Notes: generated from the sequence alone by a model not told the origin. Numbered from the stretch's first letter, positions 1 through 10,763 are shown. The stretch: 64,000 nt of DNA from Vibrio gazogenes (GCF_002196515.1 NZ_CP018835.1:2170001-2234000); one strand, 5' to 3'. Numbers and translations are program-made.

Positions 1-1
1 A

Positions 2-655
2 TATTCTTTTTATGGTGTAAATGAGTTTATTATTTGCTGCGGTTATAAAGGGTATGTGATTAAAGAATATTTTGCGAATTACTTTATGCACATGTCGGAT
101 ATTACTTTTGATATGGCAAAAAATCATATGCATGTCCATCATAAACGGGCTGATCCTTGGAAAGTTACATTAGTGGATACCGGTGAGGAATCAATGACCG
201 GGGGACGGTTGAAACGTGTTCGAGAGTATATTAAGGATGAGTCTGACTTTTTCTTTACCTATGGTGATGGTGTTGCCGATGTCAATATTGCCAAGACATT
301 GGATTTTCATCGTTCCCACGGCAAGCTTGCGACACTGACAGCCACTTATCCTCCCGGGCGTTTCGGTGTTCTTACGATAGAGCAAGATTCAGTGCGTTCA
401 TTTCAGGAAAAACCGAAAGGGGACGGGGCTATGATTAATGGTGGTTTCTTTGTCCTCTCCCCTAAAGTTATTGACTTGATTGATGACGATCAAACCACTT
501 GGGAACAAAACCCATTGAATCAGCTGGCTGCGGATGGGGAATTAATGGCCTATCGACATGACGGTTTCTGGCAACCTATGGATACGCTGCGTGACAAAAT
601 GAAACTCGAGGAATTATGGGAGACACGCCAAGCTCCATGGAAACTGTGGGAGTAG
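2..655 (+). CDS. rfbF: Glucose-1-phosphate cytidylyltransferase, 5' partial
   Basis: Makes CDP-glucose from CTP and glucose-1-phosphate, the first step towards CDP-3,6-dideoxyhexoses. The reading frame is open from base 2, so the N-terminal nucleotide-binding part lies outside the window. The visible part starts with YGVNEFIICCGYKGY, a stretch typical of RfbF/DdhA, so the GTG at 56 is an internal valine and not the start. Further family segments are FFFTYGDGVADV and INGGFFVLSP. The stop is 4 bases before rfbG, which implies co-transcription. The assignment is firm because rfbG and rfbH follow in pathway order. Confidence 0.95.
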   Translation, partial: YSFYGVNEFIICCGYKGYVIKEYFANYFMHMSDITFDMAKNHMHVHHKRADPWKVTLVDTGEESMTGGRLKRVREYIKDESDFFFTYGDGVADVNIAKTLDFHRSHGKLATLTATYPPGRFGVLTIEQDSVRSFQEKPKGDGAMINGGFFVLSPKVIDLIDDDQTTWEQNPLNQLAADGELMAYRHDGFWQPMDTLRDKMKLEELWETRQAPWKLWE

Positions 656-659
656 TGAT

Positions 660-1739
660 ATGGCAAATCCATTATTCTGGAAAGGAAAGAAAGTATTTAT
701 AACGGGCCATACCGGTTTCAAAGGGAGCTGGTTGACATCATGGCTGGCTTTGATGGGAGCGCAAGTCAAAGGCTTTTCTCTTGAAGCGCCTACGACACCA
801 AGCCTATTCCATGTTGCAAAGCTTGATGAGTTGTGCTCAGAGCACCAGATTGGTGATATCCGTAATTACCAGCAACTCTGTCAGGCCATCAAAACCTTTC
901 GTCCTGATATTGTGATTCATATGGCTGCTCAGCCGTTGGTACGATATTCCTATGAAAATCCCATTGAAACATATCAAAGTAATGTGATGGGGACGGTTCA
1001 TCTACTGGATGCGGTTCGGCAAATTGATTCTGTCCGTGCGATTGTCTGTGTAACCAGTGATAAATGTTATGAGAACCGTGAATGGGTGTGGGGATATCGT
1101 GAAGTTGACTCTATGGGAGGATATGACCCTTATTCTAATAGTAAGGGATGCTCCGAGTTAGTTATCAGCGCATACCGTAATTCTTATTTTAATCCTGATA
1201 ATTATGCCAGACATGGTGTTGCAATTGCCTCAGCCAGAGCTGGTAATGTCATCGGTGGAGGAGACTGGGCATCAGATCGGTTAATCCCTGATGTGTTAAA
1301 GGCATTTGCACAACGACAAGAAGTTGAGATTCGTAGCCCGAATGCGATCCGGCCTTGGCAGCATGTCCTTGAACCTTTATCCGGATATTTGACATTAGCG
1401 GAAAAGTTATATGAGCAAGGGGCTGACTATAGCGGCGGGTGGAATTTTGGCCCTTATAGTGCCGATGTCCGTCCCGTTCAATATATTGTTGATAAACTCG
1501 CTCAGTTCTGGGGGAATGGCGCATCATGGAGAGTGACAAAAGGCGAACATCCTCATGAGGCTCATTACTTAAAATTAGATTGCTCTAAAGCAGCTCAACT
1601 ACTTGATTGGCATCCTCGTTGGAATTTATCCAAAAGTTTAAAAGATATTGTGAATTGGCACCATGCATGGTTAGGTGGTGAAAATATGCAAGATTATGGT
1701 TTGAATGAAATTAAAAATTATATCGAGAGCAGAGATTAA
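660..1739 (+). CDS. rfbG: CDP-glucose 4,6-dehydratase
   Basis: Converts CDP-glucose to CDP-4-keto-6-deoxyglucose using bound NAD. It is a 359-residue extended short-chain dehydrogenase, the usual RfbG/DdhB length. The N-terminal Rossmann motif is seen in [12 protein letters not shown], the catalytic YxxxK in YSNSKGCSE, and a sugar-nucleotide-binding C-terminal half follows ([13 protein letters not shown]). A GGGAG ribosome site lies in the end of rfbF. It sits 2 bases before rfbH in the same operon. Confidence 0.95.
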   Translation: MANPLFWKGKKVFITGHTGFKGSWLTSWLALMGAQVKGFSLEAPTTPSLFHVAKLDELCSEHQIGDIRNYQQLCQAIKTFRPDIVIHMAAQPLVRYSYENPIETYQSNVMGTVHLLDAVRQIDSVRAIVCVTSDKCYENREWVWGYREVDSMGGYDPYSNSKGCSELVISAYRNSYFNPDNYARHGVAIASARAGNVIGGGDWASDRLIPDVLKAFAQRQEVEIRSPNAIRPWQHVLEPLSGYLTLAEKLYEQGADYSGGWNFGPYSADVRPVQYIVDKLAQFWGNGASWRVTKGEHPHEAHYLKLDCSKAAQLLDWHPRWNLSKSLKDIVNWHHAWLGGENMQDYGLNEIKNYIESRD

Positions 1740-1741
1740 GC

Positions 1742-3058
1742 ATGACTGAGCAAGAACTACGAACTCAAATTGCAGAATTAGTGAGCCAATATGCTGAACA
1801 AAAATATCAACATAAGGCTTTTAACTCGGGTACAGATGTTATCCCTCCTTCTGGTAAAGTTCTTGGTAAAGAAGAGCTTCAATATATGGTTGAAGCATCC
1901 TTAGATGGCTGGTTGACAACAGGTCGGTTTAATCGAGCTTTTGAGAAAAAATTAGGCGAATTCTTTGGTGGGGGACATGTATTGACAACGACGTCAGGCT
2001 CTTCTGCGAATTTATTAGCAATGACAGCACTGACATCACCAAAGCTAAAGGAGCGTGCCCTCAAACCAGGGGACGAAGTGATTACTGTGGCTGCAGGATT
2101 CCCAACAACTGTGAACCCCATTATTCAGAATGGATTAATTCCCGTCTTTGTTGACGTAGATATACCAACTTATAATGTGGATGTGCGGTTAGTTGACGCT
2201 GCTGTAACAGAAAAAACCAAAGCAATCATGATTGCACACACATTAGGAAATCCATTTAATCTCAAGGAAATTAAGCAGATTGCGGTCAAATATAACTTGT
2301 GGCTTATTGAAGACTGCTGCGATGCTTTAGGAACACTTTATGATGGCAAGCATGTTGGTACTTTTGGTGATATAGCAACGGTAAGTTTTTACCCAGCTCA
2401 CCATATTACTATGGGTGAAGGTGGTGCAATTTTTACTCAGTCAGGTAAATTAAGACGAATTATCGAATCATTTAGAGACTGGGGAAGAGACTGCTACTGT
2501 GACCCAGGGTGTGACAATACTTGTGGACAACGTTTTTGCCAGCGATTGGGAACGCTACCTTATGGTTATGACCATAAGTACACTTATTCGCATTTAGGTT
2601 ACAATCTTAAAATTACAGATATGCAAGCTGCTTGCGGATTAGCTCAACTTGACAAATTGCCGGGATTTATTCGAAAACGGAAAGAAAACTTTATCTATTT
2701 AAAGGAAAAATTACAGGGTTGTATTGATTTTATTGAATTACCCGAGGCTACAAATAATTCAGAACCGTCTTGGTTCGGATTTCCTATTACATTAAAAGAA
2801 AGTGCAGGAGTAAATCGTGTAGAGTTGATTGAATTTTTAGATGAAGCCAAGATAGGGACACGACTATTATTTGCTGGGAATTTGACTCGTCAACCTTATT
2901 TTTCGGATGTAAATTATAGAGTCGTTGGCGAGTTAATCAACACTGACAGGATTATGAATCAAACATTCTGGATTGGTTTGTATCCTGGACTAGATATAAT
3001 TCATTTTGACTATATTGCTCATAAATTTGAAGAGTTTTTTGGGCTGAGTTATTCATAA
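1742..3058 (+). CDS. rfbH: CDP-4-keto-6-deoxyglucose 3-dehydrase (E1)
   Basis: PMP- and [2Fe-2S]-dependent enzyme that removes the C3 hydroxyl to give the 3,6-dideoxy sugar. It belongs to the DegT/DnrJ/EryC1 aminotransferase fold (438 residues). The usual PLP-binding lysine is replaced by histidine: the motif [13 protein letters not shown] places H220-H221 where aminotransferases have lysine, which is diagnostic for RfbH/DdhC. A cysteine cluster ([16 protein letters not shown], about residues 252-267) fits the iron-sulfur site. Its partner reductase (RfbI/DdhD) is not in the window and may lie upstream of rfbF. Confidence 0.95.
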   Translation: MTEQELRTQIAELVSQYAEQKYQHKAFNSGTDVIPPSGKVLGKEELQYMVEASLDGWLTTGRFNRAFEKKLGEFFGGGHVLTTTSGSSANLLAMTALTSPKLKERALKPGDEVITVAAGFPTTVNPIIQNGLIPVFVDVDIPTYNVDVRLVDAAVTEKTKAIMIAHTLGNPFNLKEIKQIAVKYNLWLIEDCCDALGTLYDGKHVGTFGDIATVSFYPAHHITMGEGGAIFTQSGKLRRIIESFRDWGRDCYCDPGCDNTCGQRFCQRLGTLPYGYDHKYTYSHLGYNLKITDMQAACGLAQLDKLPGFIRKRKENFIYLKEKLQGCIDFIELPEATNNSEPSWFGFPITLKESAGVNRVELIEFLDEAKIGTRLLFAGNLTRQPYFSDVNYRVVGELINTDRIMNQTFWIGLYPGLDIIHFDYIAHKFEEFFGLSYS

Positions 3059-3062
3059 TAAT

Positions 3063-3914
3063 ATGAGAATTATAATCCTAGGGGTAAATGGCTACTTGGG
3101 GATAAAATTAGCCCAGTATTTATCAAAAAAAAACAATTCTATAGTTGGGTTGGTTAGACATCCATTTTCTAGTGAATATTGTCAAGTTGTCAATATAAAT
3201 CATCCTGAATGGAAACAATCTATTTTAAATTTCAATCCAGATTTAATTATTAATACAGTAACATGCTATGGAAGAAATGGAGAGTCAATCAATGAAATTT
3301 TAGAGGCGAATGTTACGTTCCCTATAAAAATCATCGATAGCATACTTGAAGAAAATAAAAATTTCAGGATTATTAATTGTGGGAGTAGTTTACCCAAAAA
3401 TATAAACTTGTATTCTCTAACAAAACATCATCTCAACGAAATTTTTATTCATTATGCATACCTACACAATATGGATTATATTAATCTTAACCTGGAAGGG
3501 TTTTATGGGGTTCAGTGTCATAATTCATTTATTAATCATATTTTTCAACTATGTATGCGTGGTGATGAAATTAAATTAACACTCGGGGAACAATATAGGG
3601 ATTATATATATATAGAAGACTTATTGACCGCAATTGAAGCAGTGATACAACACATTCATCAATTTAGTGGATATGATAAAATAGACATAGGTACAGGTAA
3701 TTCAATACAAATAAAGAAACTAGTAGAGAAAATATGTAATCTGACAGGTTATAATAAAGAACCTTTGTATGGTGCATTGAAATATAGAGATCATGAGCTA
3801 ATGAAAAGCTGTGCTGATATCAGTACATTGTCTAGTCTAGGGTGGGAAGCATCATATAATATAGATAGTGGGTTATCTGAACTATACTTGAATGAATTTA
3901 AGGGATTTTTTTGA
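3063..3914 (+). CDS. CDP-3,6-dideoxyhexose synthase (paratose/abequose synthase-like SDR)
   Basis: NAD(P)-dependent reductase of the extended SDR family, 283 residues. It has an N-terminal Rossmann motif (LGVNGYLG), a substrate segment INTVTCYGRNG, the serine-containing INCGSSLP and the catalytic YxxxK as YSLTK. Position directly after rfbFGH points to the final C4 reduction that yields CDP-paratose or CDP-abequose. The segments CYGR, CGSSLP and the RDYIYIEDLLTA region recall Yersinia Prt. Which epimer is made cannot be decided from sequence. The gene is clearly more AT-rich than rfbFGH. It overlaps the wzx start by 4 bases. Confidence 0.8.
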   Translation: MRIIILGVNGYLGIKLAQYLSKKNNSIVGLVRHPFSSEYCQVVNINHPEWKQSILNFNPDLIINTVTCYGRNGESINEILEANVTFPIKIIDSILEENKNFRIINCGSSLPKNINLYSLTKHHLNEIFIHYAYLHNMDYINLNLEGFYGVQCHNSFINHIFQLCMRGDEIKLTLGEQYRDYIYIEDLLTAIEAVIQHIHQFSGYDKIDIGTGNSIQIKKLVEKICNLTGYNKEPLYGALKYRDHELMKSCADISTLSSLGWEASYNIDSGLSELYLNEFKGFF

Positions 3915-5176
3915 AAGATAAAATAATTTTATCTGTATTTAATTCAGGATGGCTTGTTCTGGATAAATTTGTTAGATTGATAATTGGTGTCCTTGTAAAT
4001 ATATATTTGGCAAGGGAAATGGGAGCAGAGTATTATGGTGAAGTTAGCTACGCTATTGCTTTTGTTGCTTTTTTTGATGCAATCAATCTTCTTGGGTTAG
4101 ATCAAATTGTTGTTAGAGAGTTAAGTCAGTTCAAAGATAATAAAAAGTTTATATTGAATGTTACTGTATCTCTAAGACTTATTTCTGCATTTTTAAGTTT
4201 TTTACTGAGTATTCTTTTTGCATTTTATCTTGGAAAAAATATCTTAGCAATTGCTATAGTATCTTGTGGTTTAATATTTTCATTAGGTAATGTTTGTGAT
4301 TTGTTTTTTCAAAGTGAGATTAAAAGCAAATATACAGTAATTGCTAAAATGATTGCTTATGTTTTTTCTGCATTATTTAAGGTTTTTATTATATGGTATG
4401 GTGGTTCAGTTTCTTTTTACTTAATTGCTGTCCCTCTAGAAATTATAACGATAAGCTTTATTTTGATATATCTACTCTATCGTAAATATAAATTAGTATT
4501 TGTAATACACTTACCTAAATTTCGATATAATAGTTATTATCTAGAAATATTAAGAGAATCTTTCCCTTTAATGATCTCTAACCTTGCAGTGATAACATTT
4601 ATGCGTTCTGGGATTATGACCGTAGAATATTTTTTAGGAAATCGAGCTGTTGGATTATACTCTGTTGGGGCAAATCTTGCTGAAATGATATTTTTTGTTC
4701 CAAGTATTATAGTGATAAGCTTTTCCCCTATTCTAGCAAGTTTGTCTAAAAACAATAAAGAACGATATTTTTTATTATATCAACGGTTAATGTTTGTTTT
4801 TTGGTGGGGCAGCTTTTTTAGTATTTTGCTCTATGGAAGTTTATTGTACTATCTGATTCCTTTTTTATATGGTGCTGATTTTTATTTAAGTAAATATATA
4901 TTTATCGTTCATCTATTATCTTTTTTACCTGTGTGTATAGGGTGTTGCCAAACGATTTGGGTTATCAATGAGAAAAAACCTAAGATAATATTAATTCAAA
5001 CTATAGTAGGAGCTTTATTAGCTTTGGTTTTAAATATTTACCTTGTTCAGTCTATGGGGGTTATTGGTGCTCCAATTGCAATATTAATTGCCCAGATTGT
5101 TCAATCATTTGTTGTTAATTATTTTTTCTGTAAAGATTTATTTGTATTTACTTTCCGTTCACTTCTGTGGAGATGA
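3911..5176 (+). CDS. wzx: O-antigen flippase Wzx
   Basis: Membrane protein of 421 residues with about 12 hydrophobic segments, of the MOP/oligosaccharide flippase superfamily. It would move undecaprenyl-linked O-units across the inner membrane. The N-terminus (LVLDKFVRLIIGVLVNIYLAR followed by a GAEYYG loop) is typical of polysaccharide biosynthesis flippases. The start is TTG and overlaps the previous stop (TTGA), which suggests translational coupling. Codon use is very AT-rich, normal for wzx. It is the only flippase seen in the cluster. Confidence 0.88.
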   Translation: MKDKIILSVFNSGWLVLDKFVRLIIGVLVNIYLAREMGAEYYGEVSYAIAFVAFFDAINLLGLDQIVVRELSQFKDNKKFILNVTVSLRLISAFLSFLLSILFAFYLGKNILAIAIVSCGLIFSLGNVCDLFFQSEIKSKYTVIAKMIAYVFSALFKVFIIWYGGSVSFYLIAVPLEIITISFILIYLLYRKYKLVFVIHLPKFRYNSYYLEILRESFPLMISNLAVITFMRSGIMTVEYFLGNRAVGLYSVGANLAEMIFFVPSIIVISFSPILASLSKNNKERYFLLYQRLMFVFWWGSFFSILLYGSLLYYLIPFLYGADFYLSKYIFIVHLLSFLPVCIGCCQTIWVINEKKPKIILIQTIVGALLALVLNIYLVQSMGVIGAPIAILIAQIVQSFVVNYFFCKDLFVFTFRSLLWR

Positions 5177-5177
5177 T

Positions 5178-6116
5178 ATGTTAAGCATTTGTATTCCTAC
5201 TTTGAACAGACCCTATTATTTATTTAAAGCACTTTACTCTATCTATCATCAGGAAGAAAGTATAATACCTTTTGAAATATGTATATCTAACAATTTTTCA
5301 GATTATGATTACACCGAAGTAGAACTATATATACAACAACTCAATGAAAAACATAGAAATATAAAATACGTCAAACAAGAAGAACGACTATCTTTAGATA
5401 AACATATGCACTTTGTGATCAATATGTCAGAAGGCGATTATGTCTACTTATTAGGTGATGATGATTATTTCAAAAAAAATGCTTTTATTATTTTAGATAA
5501 ACTTATTCATGATGATATTGATTTAGCTGTCGTTAATGCAAACTGGATAGATGGTAAGGGGAAATTAATTTCACCAGTACATTCAGAACCTGTGAATATT
5601 GAAGGTCTGTCGAAGTATGAAAAATACCTACATCTTTATAATAAATGCACTTATGGTGCTCTTCTGATAAGAAAGTCACTATTTTCTGATAATAATTTTA
5701 AAAAATTATATAATACGTCACATGCTTATGGTTGTTTTTGGATTGAGCTGCTAAACAATGATACACCAAGAAAAATTACATATCAAAGTGGTAATGTCTG
5801 CGTTAATCTGAGAGCAGCTGAAAAAAGTTATAATTTAGTGGATGTTATTTTTAATGATGTTAATCTATTTTTTGTTGAATTAATAAATAGTATTAACTCT
5901 GAGGAAGGAAAAGACGCTGTATTAGAAGCATATAGACAGTATAAGGAAAGTAATTCTAGTATCCGATTTTTATGTGGGTTACAAAAAAGAGGTGTAGCTA
6001 TATCGCAGATGAAATATACCAATAATAATGATAACTCACTTGTTTTTAAAGTGAAGAAGCTACTTTCTTATGCTATATTTAAATTACTTGTTCTTACTAG
6101 AATTGTTAATCTATGA
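5178..6116 (+). CDS. Glycosyltransferase family 2
   Basis: Cytoplasmic GT-A glycosyltransferase of about 312 residues that would add one sugar to the growing O-unit. It opens with SICIPTLNRPYYL, the GT2 nucleotide-binding start, and has a metal-binding acidic motif LLGDDDYF near residue 95. The ATG at 5178 is preferred over in-frame upstream codons: it lies 1 base after the wzx stop, has a GTGGAG ribosome site, and begins exactly at the family's conserved start. Donor and acceptor sugars cannot be inferred. Its stop overlaps the ATG of the broken sulfotransferase gene. Confidence 0.85.
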   Translation: MLSICIPTLNRPYYLFKALYSIYHQEESIIPFEICISNNFSDYDYTEVELYIQQLNEKHRNIKYVKQEERLSLDKHMHFVINMSEGDYVYLLGDDDYFKKNAFIILDKLIHDDIDLAVVNANWIDGKGKLISPVHSEPVNIEGLSKYEKYLHLYNKCTYGALLIRKSLFSDNNFKKLYNTSHAYGCFWIELLNNDTPRKITYQSGNVCVNLRAAEKSYNLVDVIFNDVNLFFVELINSINSEEGKDAVLEAYRQYKESNSSIRFLCGLQKRGVAISQMKYTNNNDNSLVFKVKKLLSYAIFKLLVLTRIVNL

Positions 6117-6515
6117 AAATTGACTTTATTGTTGTTGGTGCTACTAAATCGGGAACGACTTCTTTATGTCACTATTTGAATGATCATCCGGATATTTTTA
6201 TCCCAGATGTAAAAGAGTGCCATTTTTTCTAAACTAGATAAAGATTTCAAAAGAGCGGGTTCATATAGTCAATCTATAACAGGATATATTGATAAATTTG
6301 AGAATATAAAAATATACACTTATGAGCACCTTCGTAATTTAGGCGTAATTTAGATTGGCTACTGAATGATATCTGTTCATTTTTGAATGTCGATGAAAAG
6401 TCGTGGTGTGGAGAATTTTAATGAATCAGATAAACCTTGATCTAAGTTTATTCATAATTTTTCAAATGGTAGAGTAATTTTGTTAATACAATTAATCTTG
6501 TTGTTAAATTCTTAA
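6113..6515 (+). pseudogene. Decayed sulfotransferase gene
   Basis: An ATG overlapping the previous stop (ATGA) opens 39 residues that match the N-terminus of sulfotransferases. They include the PAPS 5'-phosphosulfate-binding loop KSGTTSL and the following DHPDIF and KECHFF. The frame then stops at 6230. Reading resumes one frame over (FSKLDKDFKRAG, then YIDKFENIKIYTYEHLRN) and returns to the first frame after an 11-base tandem duplication (6333-6343 and 6344-6354), giving LDWLLNDICSFLNVDE. A last frame contains NESDKP and an in-frame stop. Intact relatives are near 280-300 residues, so the middle (PAPS-binding and catalytic region) is also deleted. No functional protein is expected. Confidence 0.82.
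6333..6354 (+). repeat. 11-base tandem duplication within the sulfotransferase remnant
   Basis: Two adjacent copies, CGTAATTTAGG and CGTAATTTAGA, differ only at the last base. Removing one copy joins the codons for HLRN directly to LDWLLND in one frame. The duplication is therefore a likely cause of one of the frameshifts. Confidence 0.85.
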
Positions 6516-6529
6516 TTTATAAATCGTTA

Positions 6530-7483
6530 ATGAATAGAATTAAAAGAAAAGTAAGTGATGCAAATCTAATTCGAGAATCTATAAAGTCTGAAGATAAAAA
6601 TTATCTGATTGATTATTATAAAAGTGATATTCATAAGCTTGAGGCAATCATTAGAAAGGATTTATCTAATTGGTTAGAGGATTTATTTTTAAGGGAATAT
6701 ATGTGTAAATGTCCAATCGATTCTAACGAGGTGAATTTTATTTTCCAAAAGAAAATTTTGGGGAAATACGATGTGAATTATTACAAATGTAGCCATTGTG
6801 GAATTATAAAAACAGAGACGCCTTATTGGCTTGATGAAGCATACAGTGATGCAATTGCTAACTCGGATATCGGTCTGTTAGACAGAAATAATTATAATGC
6901 TAAAATGGTTTTGACAATTTTAAGTATTTTAAATCGTATTCATGAGAGAGTCGTTGATAGTGCCGGGGGATATGGCATTTTAACAAGATTGCTGCGAGAT
7001 CGAGGTATTCATTGTTACTCTTCAGATAAGTATTGTGAAAATCTGTTTTCGAGTGACTTTTGTGGTGATCACGTCGAGAATATAAATGTATTATTAGCTT
7101 TTGAGGTGATGGAACATTTATCAAACCCAATAGAATTTTTGAGTGAGAACATAGATAAATATAATCCGGATTTGTTGATATTTTCGACTCAGACTTTTGT
7201 TGATAACCCTCCTTTAAATTGGTGGTATTACTCATTTCATACAGGGCAGCATGTCATCTTTTATCAACAGAAATCACTTGCTATGCTCGCAAATGAGTTT
7301 AACTTAAAATACTATATGATTAATGATTATTATCATCTTTTTTCTAGAGATACAATAAGCTCGGCGAAACTATTTCTTATAAAAAATAAAATGGCTAGAA
7401 AAATTATTCATATCTTTTGTGAAAGAATATCTAAGTCAAGAAGTCTCTTACAAAGTGATTATAATAAAATAATATCTAAATAG
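6530..7483 (+). CDS. Class I SAM-dependent methyltransferase
   Basis: A 317-residue protein with an N-terminal cysteine pair region (CKCP near residue 60, CSHCG near 88) that looks like the zinc-ribbon found before many sugar methyltransferases. A Rossmann methyltransferase core follows, with motif I as DSAGGYGIL and an acidic LLAFEVMEHLSNP motif. It probably methylates an O-unit sugar or its nucleotide precursor. The location after a dead sulfotransferase gene suggests that the remaining decoration of this O-unit is methylation. The exact substrate is unknown. Confidence 0.75.
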   Translation: MNRIKRKVSDANLIRESIKSEDKNYLIDYYKSDIHKLEAIIRKDLSNWLEDLFLREYMCKCPIDSNEVNFIFQKKILGKYDVNYYKCSHCGIIKTETPYWLDEAYSDAIANSDIGLLDRNNYNAKMVLTILSILNRIHERVVDSAGGYGILTRLLRDRGIHCYSSDKYCENLFSSDFCGDHVENINVLLAFEVMEHLSNPIEFLSENIDKYNPDLLIFSTQTFVDNPPLNWWYYSFHTGQHVIFYQQKSLAMLANEFNLKYYMINDYYHLFSRDTISSAKLFLIKNKMARKIIHIFCERISKSRSLLQSDYNKIISK

Positions 7484-7490
7484 TGGATGT

Positions 7491-8657
7491 ATGATTAGAT
7501 TAAAAAGGTGTAGTTTAAAAATATATTACTCTTTAGCTTTTTATATATCAAAACTGTATGTAGTAGTCAGTATTTTTTTTCTAAAAAAGAGCATACCCAA
7601 GAAAAATTCTCTGGTTGTTTTTAAGCCGGATGCTATGGGGGATTATGTACTATTAAGGAACTTTTTATATCATCTTGAAAAAATCAATTATAAAATAGTT
7701 TTAATTGGAAATGATTCTTGGATGGAAATTGCACAATATTGTGATTCTGTTTTTATTGACCAATTTTTTCCATTAAATCGTAAAAAATTTATAAGAAATT
7801 TTTTATATAGAACCAAAATATTATCTCAGTTAGGAATGTTAAATAATGTAGAGACGGTTTTGTATCCTTGCTATAGCAGAGAAGGATATCCCCTTGAAGA
7901 CATCGTTAAAGCTATTCCGGCATCCAGCAAGATAGCATGGTTTGGTGATCTCTTAAATCAGAATCAGAAACGTCGTGAAAAAACTCAGTCTTTGTATACC
8001 AAACTGTATCATGATGATGATATTGTTTTTGAATTTGAAAGAAATCGTCAGTTTTTTACTCGGTTTTTAGAAAGGGAACTCACACATGTACGGCCTTATC
8101 TAGATGCTCTAGTGGAGTCTTCTTTGACTTTACCTAAACGATATGCATTTATTTTTATTGGTGCTAGTGCGACATTTCGGCAGTGGTCGGTTGAAAAGTA
8201 TGCTGAAGTGGCAAAATATATCTACCATAAATACGGATTTGAGATTATTTTGGGCGGCTCTCCTAACGACATTATTTTAGGGAAGCATTTAGAAAACCTA
8301 TTATATACCACATGCCCGTGTGTCAACTATGTAGGAAAAACAACGCAGGTGGAATTGGTTGAACTCATTGCTCGTTCAACACTGATTTTATCGAATGAAA
8401 CTGCTATTCCGCATATTGCTGTGTCTTTACAACATCCGAATATCTTCGTCGTTTCCAATGGAAATCATTATGGTCGCTTCACACCATACCCAAATGACTT
8501 ATGTGATCGATATTTTGCAATCTATCCCCCAGAACTGGAGGAGATTAGCGATGAAAAAGAGAAGATTGCAAGATTTGGCCGTGGAAGCTTACTTGATATA
8601 CAAAGAGTTACGTCGAAGAGTGTCATTAAGAAAATCTCCGAATATATTAAACTATAA
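7491..8657 (+). CDS. Glycosyltransferase family 9 protein
   Basis: GT-B glycosyltransferase of 388 residues related to ADP-heptose:LPS heptosyltransferases. It shows [14 protein letters not shown] near the N-terminus (the GDxxL loop of GT9), [12 protein letters not shown] at the start of the second domain, and [12 protein letters not shown], the donor-binding segment with the conserved T..H. Inside an O-antigen cluster it more likely adds an O-unit sugar than core heptose. The ATG at 7491 lies 7 bases after the methyltransferase stop. A hydrophobic patch near residues 10-30 may aid membrane contact. Confidence 0.75.
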   Translation: MIRLKRCSLKIYYSLAFYISKLYVVVSIFFLKKSIPKKNSLVVFKPDAMGDYVLLRNFLYHLEKINYKIVLIGNDSWMEIAQYCDSVFIDQFFPLNRKKFIRNFLYRTKILSQLGMLNNVETVLYPCYSREGYPLEDIVKAIPASSKIAWFGDLLNQNQKRREKTQSLYTKLYHDDDIVFEFERNRQFFTRFLERELTHVRPYLDALVESSLTLPKRYAFIFIGASATFRQWSVEKYAEVAKYIYHKYGFEIILGGSPNDIILGKHLENLLYTTCPCVNYVGKTTQVELVELIARSTLILSNETAIPHIAVSLQHPNIFVVSNGNHYGRFTPYPNDLCDRYFAIYPPELEEISDEKEKIARFGRGSLLDIQRVTSKSVIKKISEYIKL

Positions 8658-8665
8658 GATATTTT

Positions 8666-9787
8666 ATGATGAAAAAAGCATTAATTACCGGTATTACCGG
8701 TCAGGATGGTTCTTATCTCGCAGAATTATTACTGAAAAAAGGATATGAAGTTCATGGTCTTAAAAGACGTGCTTCATCATTTAATACGCAACGAATCGAT
8801 CATTTATATCAGGATCCGCATGACGTAGATCCAAAACTGAAACTTCACTACGGTGATTTGACAGATAGCTCGAATTTAACTCGAATTCTAGAGCAAATTC
8901 GTCCTGATGAAGTCTACAATCTCGGCGCACAGTCTCATGTTGCAGTATCATTTGAGTCCCCAGAATATACTGCAGATGTTGATGCTATGGGAACATTACG
9001 TTTATTAGAAGCTATTCGTTTTCTTGGGCTGGAAAAAACAACGCGTTTTTATCAGGCTTCAACATCCGAGTTATATGGTTTAGTGCAAGAAATTCCTCAA
9101 AGAGAAACAACTTCTTTCTATCCTCGTTCTCCTTACGCTGTGGCTAAACTGTATGCTTATTGGATTACCGTCAACTACCGGGAAAGCTACGGTATGTACG
9201 CTTGTAATGGCATTTTATTTAATCACGAGTCTCCTCGGCGGGGTGAAACATTTGTTACCCGAAAGATCACACGAGGCCTTGCAAACATCGCTCAGGGATT
9301 AGAAACGTATCTTTATATGGGCAATATGGATGCTTTACGCGACTGGGGCCATGCGAAAGATTATGTTGAAATGCAATGGTTGATGCTTCAACAGGAGCAG
9401 CCAGAAGATTTTGTGATTGCAACAGGCGTTCAATATTCTGTGCGTCAGTTTATTTCATGGAGTGCTGCTGAGCTTGGTATTGAACTTGAGTTTCAAGGTA
9501 ATGGTACGGAAGAGGTTGGAGTCATCAAATCAATTCAAGGTGATAAGGCTCCATCGGTTAAAGTTGGTGATGTTATTGTTCGTGTTGACCCTCGTTACTT
9601 CCGCCCTGCAGAGGTTGAAACATTGCTGGGTGATCCGAGTTATGCAAAACAGAAATTAGGCTGGGAGCCAACAACAACGGTTCAGGAAATGTGCTCAGAG
9701 ATGATTGCTGAAGACCTAAAAATTGCTCAGCAACATGCGTTTATGAAAGCAAACGGATTTGAAGTCCCTGTTTCTCTGGAGAACTGA
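8666..9787 (+). CDS. gmd: GDP-mannose 4,6-dehydratase
   Basis: Forms GDP-4-keto-6-deoxymannose from GDP-mannose, the committed step towards GDP-L-fucose. It is 373 residues, as in enterobacteria. The NADP-binding motif is [12 protein letters not shown], the catalytic triad region is STSELYG and [10 protein letters not shown], and the C-terminal [18 protein letters not shown] is a Gmd signature. The start has two consecutive ATG codons (8666 and 8669). Its GC content returns close to core values, unlike the neighbouring transferase genes. It is followed by fcl after one base. Confidence 0.97.
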   Translation: MMKKALITGITGQDGSYLAELLLKKGYEVHGLKRRASSFNTQRIDHLYQDPHDVDPKLKLHYGDLTDSSNLTRILEQIRPDEVYNLGAQSHVAVSFESPEYTADVDAMGTLRLLEAIRFLGLEKTTRFYQASTSELYGLVQEIPQRETTSFYPRSPYAVAKLYAYWITVNYRESYGMYACNGILFNHESPRRGETFVTRKITRGLANIAQGLETYLYMGNMDALRDWGHAKDYVEMQWLMLQQEQPEDFVIATGVQYSVRQFISWSAAELGIELEFQGNGTEEVGVIKSIQGDKAPSVKVGDVIVRVDPRYFRPAEVETLLGDPSYAKQKLGWEPTTTVQEMCSEMIAEDLKIAQQHAFMKANGFEVPVSLEN

Positions 9788-9788
9788 A

Positions 9789-10763
9789 ATGAAAAATTTA
9801 AATGCCCGGATCTTTGTAGCCGGCCACAATGGTATGGTTGGAAATGCTATTGTTCGTCAATTACAGCGTCAAGGGTATCAACACATTGTGACTCGTTCTT
9901 CTACAGAATTGGATCTAAGAAATCAGGCTCAAGTTGCAGCTTTTTTTGCTGGGCAGCAGATCGATGAAGTCTACCTTGCCGCGGCTAAAGTCGGTGGAAT
10001 CCATGCGAATAACACATATCCTGCTGATTTTATTTACGATAATTTGATGATTGAAACGAATGTTATCCATCAAGCCTACGTGAATGGTGTCAAGAAGCTG
10101 CTGTTTCTCGGTTCTTCCTGTATTTACCCGAAACTGGCAGAGCAGCCGATGCACGAGTCAGAGCTTTTGAATGGGTATCTTGAACCGACAAATGAGCCTT
10201 ATGCAATTGCCAAAATTACCGGTATCAAGTTGTGTGAGTCGTATAATCGTCAATATGGTGTGGATTATCGTAGTGTGATGCCAACGAATCTTTATGGCCC
10301 GGGAGATAATTATCATCCGGAGAACAGTCATGTTGTTCCTGCACTGATTCGTCGTATTCATGAAGCAAAACTATCTGGATTAGAAGAAGTTGTGATTTGG
10401 GGCACCGGAACACCGAAGAGAGAGTTCCTGCATGTCGATGATATGGCTGAGGCCTGTGTCTTTGTCATGAATTTGGATGACACTATTTATCAAGAAAACA
10501 CCCAGCCAATGCTCAGTCATATTAATGTGGGAACCGGGCTGGATTGTACAATTCTGGAACTTGCTCAGAAGATTGCAAAAGTTGTTGGATTTCAGGGACA
10601 AATTACAACTGATCCGACTAAACCGGATGGAACGCCTCGTAAACTCATGAGTGTTGAACGCTTGAAAGCACTGGGGTGGCAGGCTCAAATCGATCTTGAA
10701 AGTGGTTTAAGCAATGCTTATCAATGGTTTGTTGAGCATCAGCAAGAGTTAAGAGGTATCTAG
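9789..10763 (+). CDS. fcl: GDP-L-fucose synthase
   Basis: Bifunctional 3,5-epimerase/4-reductase that turns the Gmd product into GDP-L-fucose with NADPH. The protein is 324 residues. It has [12 protein letters not shown] at the N-terminus, SSCIYPK with the catalytic serine, and YAIAKITG with the catalytic YxxxK. The ATG at 9789 is chosen because it lies 1 base after the gmd stop and gives the usual N-terminus; an in-frame ATG inside gmd (9759) would add ten residues. No gmm (GDP-mannose mannosyl hydrolase) gene follows, unlike many colanic acid clusters. Confidence 0.97.
   Translation: MKNLNARIFVAGHNGMVGNAIVRQLQRQGYQHIVTRSSTELDLRNQAQVAAFFAGQQIDEVYLAAAKVGGIHANNTYPADFIYDNLMIETNVIHQAYVNGVKKLLFLGSSCIYPKLAEQPMHESELLNGYLEPTNEPYAIAKITGIKLCESYNRQYGVDYRSVMPTNLYGPGDNYHPENSHVVPALIRRIHEAKLSGLEEVVIWGTGTPKREFLHVDDMAEACVFVMNLDDTIYQENTQPMLSHINVGTGLDCTILELAQKIAKVVGFQGQITTDPTKPDGTPRKLMSVERLKALGWQAQIDLESGLSNAYQWFVEHQQELRGI

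Noticed and set aside
8395..8748. 117-residue frame spanning the end of the GT9 gene and start of gmd
   Set aside because: Shadow in another frame of two well-supported genes.
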